Below are positions 32,466-33,890 of a DNA stretch of 33,890 nucleotides, piece after piece (the stretch's first letter is position 1; every line of letters begins with the position of its first letter). The notes under the pieces were generated by a model. The model saw nothing but the letters and a program-made list of their open reading frames with translations, was not told the DNA's origin and searched no databases. Origin of the DNA: CAYJLF01 sp964371055 (GTDB taxonomy: Bacteria; Eisenbacteria; RBG-16-71-46; CAIMUX01); the NCBI GenBank assembly GCA_964371055.1, contig CAYJLF010000031.1, forward strand, positions 1-33,890, given 5' to 3'. A program made the position numbers and the translations under genes.

Positions 32466-33827
32466 ATGCGGTCGCCGTGGTCGGGCGGGATTGTTCGGGC
32501 CGGACTCGTGGCACTCGCCACGCTCGGTGCGTGCCTCTCGCCTGCCGGCGCCAGCGACGCTTTGAAGGATGAACTCAAGAGCTATCTCCAGAGCGGAGAT
32601 CCCGGGGCGTGCCTCCGGAGCTATCACGGGCTGAATGACCGGCTCGGGACTGCCTCTCCGAGCGCGGCTGAGCTTGACCGCGATCCCTGGCTCTGGCCGG
32701 GGTGGTTCTACTGCGCGGCGGTCTGCTCGCCACGGGCAAACGACGATGCGCCCCGCGCCGAGGAGGCCGCCCGATCGCTGCTGTCCGGAGGCCAGACGTC
32801 CGCCGCGATTCTCACGGGCATCTTCGGAGCCCACTGTTTCATGCATCGCGAATCCTACCGAAACGCCTACCCTCTCCTATCCTGGCTGCAGGGCGAAGAG
32901 AAGTCCGCCCGGCCCGACAAGTGGAGCGTCGAGCTGTGGCCCCTCGCCCGACAGTACAGCTGGTACGTCTCGAGTCTCGGGCTGATCGATCGGGTGCGCT
33001 CCGCCGCGACCCGGCCCGGGATCGTGGTCGCGGCCTTCAACCTGAGCGAGAACCAGGACTTCTCGAGGGATCGCGATGCCGCCTCCGCCGCCATCGCCTG
33101 GCTGATCCTGGAGAGCCTCAACCGGATCATCGCCGATCATCCACTGGAGGATGGCGTGCGCGCCCTCACCGTCAACGAGGATCTGGCGTTGCGCTTTGAC
33201 GGCGGTCGCATCGCCGGGGTCAACTCGCAGTTCGATCTCCCGGTCGAGTCGGACGATCTGAATTTCTCCTATCCAAGCTATATGAAACAGATTCACGACT
33301 ACGGCAAGGCGTTCATCGGAGGCTACCTATCTGTCGACGCCCGCACCCGTCTGGTGTACAACAACCTCGATCCCGCCGCGACGTGGGAGCGCGGGGAGGT
33401 CGAACGACCCTTCCTGCGGACCGGACAAAAGGAGTTCAAGTACGCCGACATGGGCGGCCTCGCTCTCGACGCGGCCCTCGACATCCTTTCGCATTTCCAA
33501 GTCGCGCCGGGAGAGACCTCGATCCCGCCGCCCGGCGGCGGCCGGCCCGAGTGGAAGGTCCTTCCCTCGGGGAATCTCGGTGAGGAGCGCTTCCTCCTAT
33601 TCGTCGAAGCGGTCGGATGCGAGACGCGGGGCAACGTCCATCGCGCAGCCGATCGATACGCGGAGATTGTCGCTGCCAGGCCGGCGAACGCGATTCCGTC
33701 CGAGTGGAGCTTTCTGGAGACTCGTCTGCAGCGCTGTCGCGACCTCTCGGCGTTCGACACGCCGGACAGGTTCATGAAGACAAACGCTGCGGTCTTCCGC
33801 CAGGTGCTGCTGAAGCTGGTCGGATAG
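32466..33827 (+). CDS. Unknown exported protein with helical and alpha/beta parts
   Basis: 453 residues from the ATG at 32466, four bases after the previous stop. This start gives a clean signal peptide (LVALATLGACLSPAGA, cut near residue 30). The frame is open further upstream, and an ATG at 32424 would overlap the previous gene without a better ribosome site. An N-terminal helical part (about 32-170) with several Cys and Trp residues is followed by an alpha/beta part (about 180-320, GIVVAAFNLSENQDFSRD, AFIGGYLSVDARTRLVY) that loosely recalls the CsgG/TolB N-terminal pattern, and a C-terminal helical part. I could not assign a family. It is the last full gene of the plus-strand block; the window ends 63 bases later without a visible terminator. 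Confidence 0.6.
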   Translation: MRSPWSGGIVRAGLVALATLGACLSPAGASDALKDELKSYLQSGDPGACLRSYHGLNDRLGTASPSAAELDRDPWLWPGWFYCAAVCSPRANDDAPRAEEAARSLLSGGQTSAAILTGIFGAHCFMHRESYRNAYPLLSWLQGEEKSARPDKWSVELWPLARQYSWYVSSLGLIDRVRSAATRPGIVVAAFNLSENQDFSRDRDAASAAIAWLILESLNRIIADHPLEDGVRALTVNEDLALRFDGGRIAGVNSQFDLPVESDDLNFSYPSYMKQIHDYGKAFIGGYLSVDARTRLVYNNLDPAATWERGEVERPFLRTGQKEFKYADMGGLALDAALDILSHFQVAPGETSIPPPGGGRPEWKVLPSGNLGEERFLLFVEAVGCETRGNVHRAADRYAEIVAARPANAIPSEWSFLETRLQRCRDLSAFDTPDRFMKTNAAVFRQVLLKLVG

Positions 33828-33890
33828 GAACGCGTTAGGTTGTGGCCCGGAGATTGGGGGCTGGGATCCTGATCCTGTGGAGCGGGTTCG

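Noticed and set aside
1..33890. CRISPR arrays, tRNA or rRNA genes, insertion sequences and integrases
   Set aside because: I scanned for short regularly spaced repeats, transposase or integrase motifs and RNA gene features and saw none.

Overview
The window is high-GC DNA, roughly two-thirds G+C by eye, packed with long ORFs. It comes from a Gram-negative bacterium: there are lipoprotein signal peptides with lipoboxes, periplasmic proteins and a type VI secretion (T6SS) tail. The tail proteins, especially the Hcp/TssD pair, TssK and TssC, read like the Bacteroidota-type (T6SS-iii) versions rather than the proteobacterial ones. The GC content and arginine/alanine-rich codon use do not fit Bacteroidota. 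I infer a high-GC lineage outside Pseudomonadota (Gemmatimonadota, Eisenbacteria/Krumholzibacteria, Myxococcota, Acidobacteriota or Planctomycetota are possible), but the sequence does not settle this.

Layout. Two long divergent gene blocks flank a ~600 bp non-coding region (12843-13441). The minus-strand block (12842 down to 1) is the contractile tail: clpV, tssB, tssC, a second divergent tssC-like gene, two hcp/tssD genes, vgrG, a small gp25/tssE-like gene, tssF, tssG, and the first 11 codons of a further gene running off the left edge. The plus-strand block (13442-33827) starts with tssK. It continues with a tail-anchored membrane protein, a TssM-like GTPase with one membrane span and a large periplasmic part, a protein resembling the GTPase-associated GAP1-N family, two transthyretin-like lipoproteins, a 912-residue multi-domain beta-rich protein and an unknown membrane-anchored protein. 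It then has a complete peptide/nickel-type ABC importer (binding protein, two permeases, one double ATPase) and three unknown exported proteins. Most plus-strand neighbours overlap by 4 bases or lie within 100 bases, so the block may be one operon. The last 63 bases (33828-33890) show no gene.

How it may work together. VgrG, Hcp, TssB/TssC, the TssE/F/G baseplate, TssK and ClpV form a standard contractile injection machine with ATP-driven recycling. The canonical membrane complex TssJ-TssL-TssM is not recognisable by sequence, nor are the T6SS-iii replacements (TssN/O/P/Q/R). In its place, right after tssK, is a set with matching topology: a C-tail-anchored protein (TssL-like), a GTPase-TM-periplasmic protein (TssM-like) and small beta-sandwich lipoproteins (TssJ-like). 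The most unusual features are the GTPase/GAP1-N-like pair, the degenerate sheath paralogue and the ABC importer genes embedded among the periplasmic genes. Together they suggest a T6SS variant with its own membrane complex. No effector/immunity pair, PAAR protein or TssA is visible in the window.
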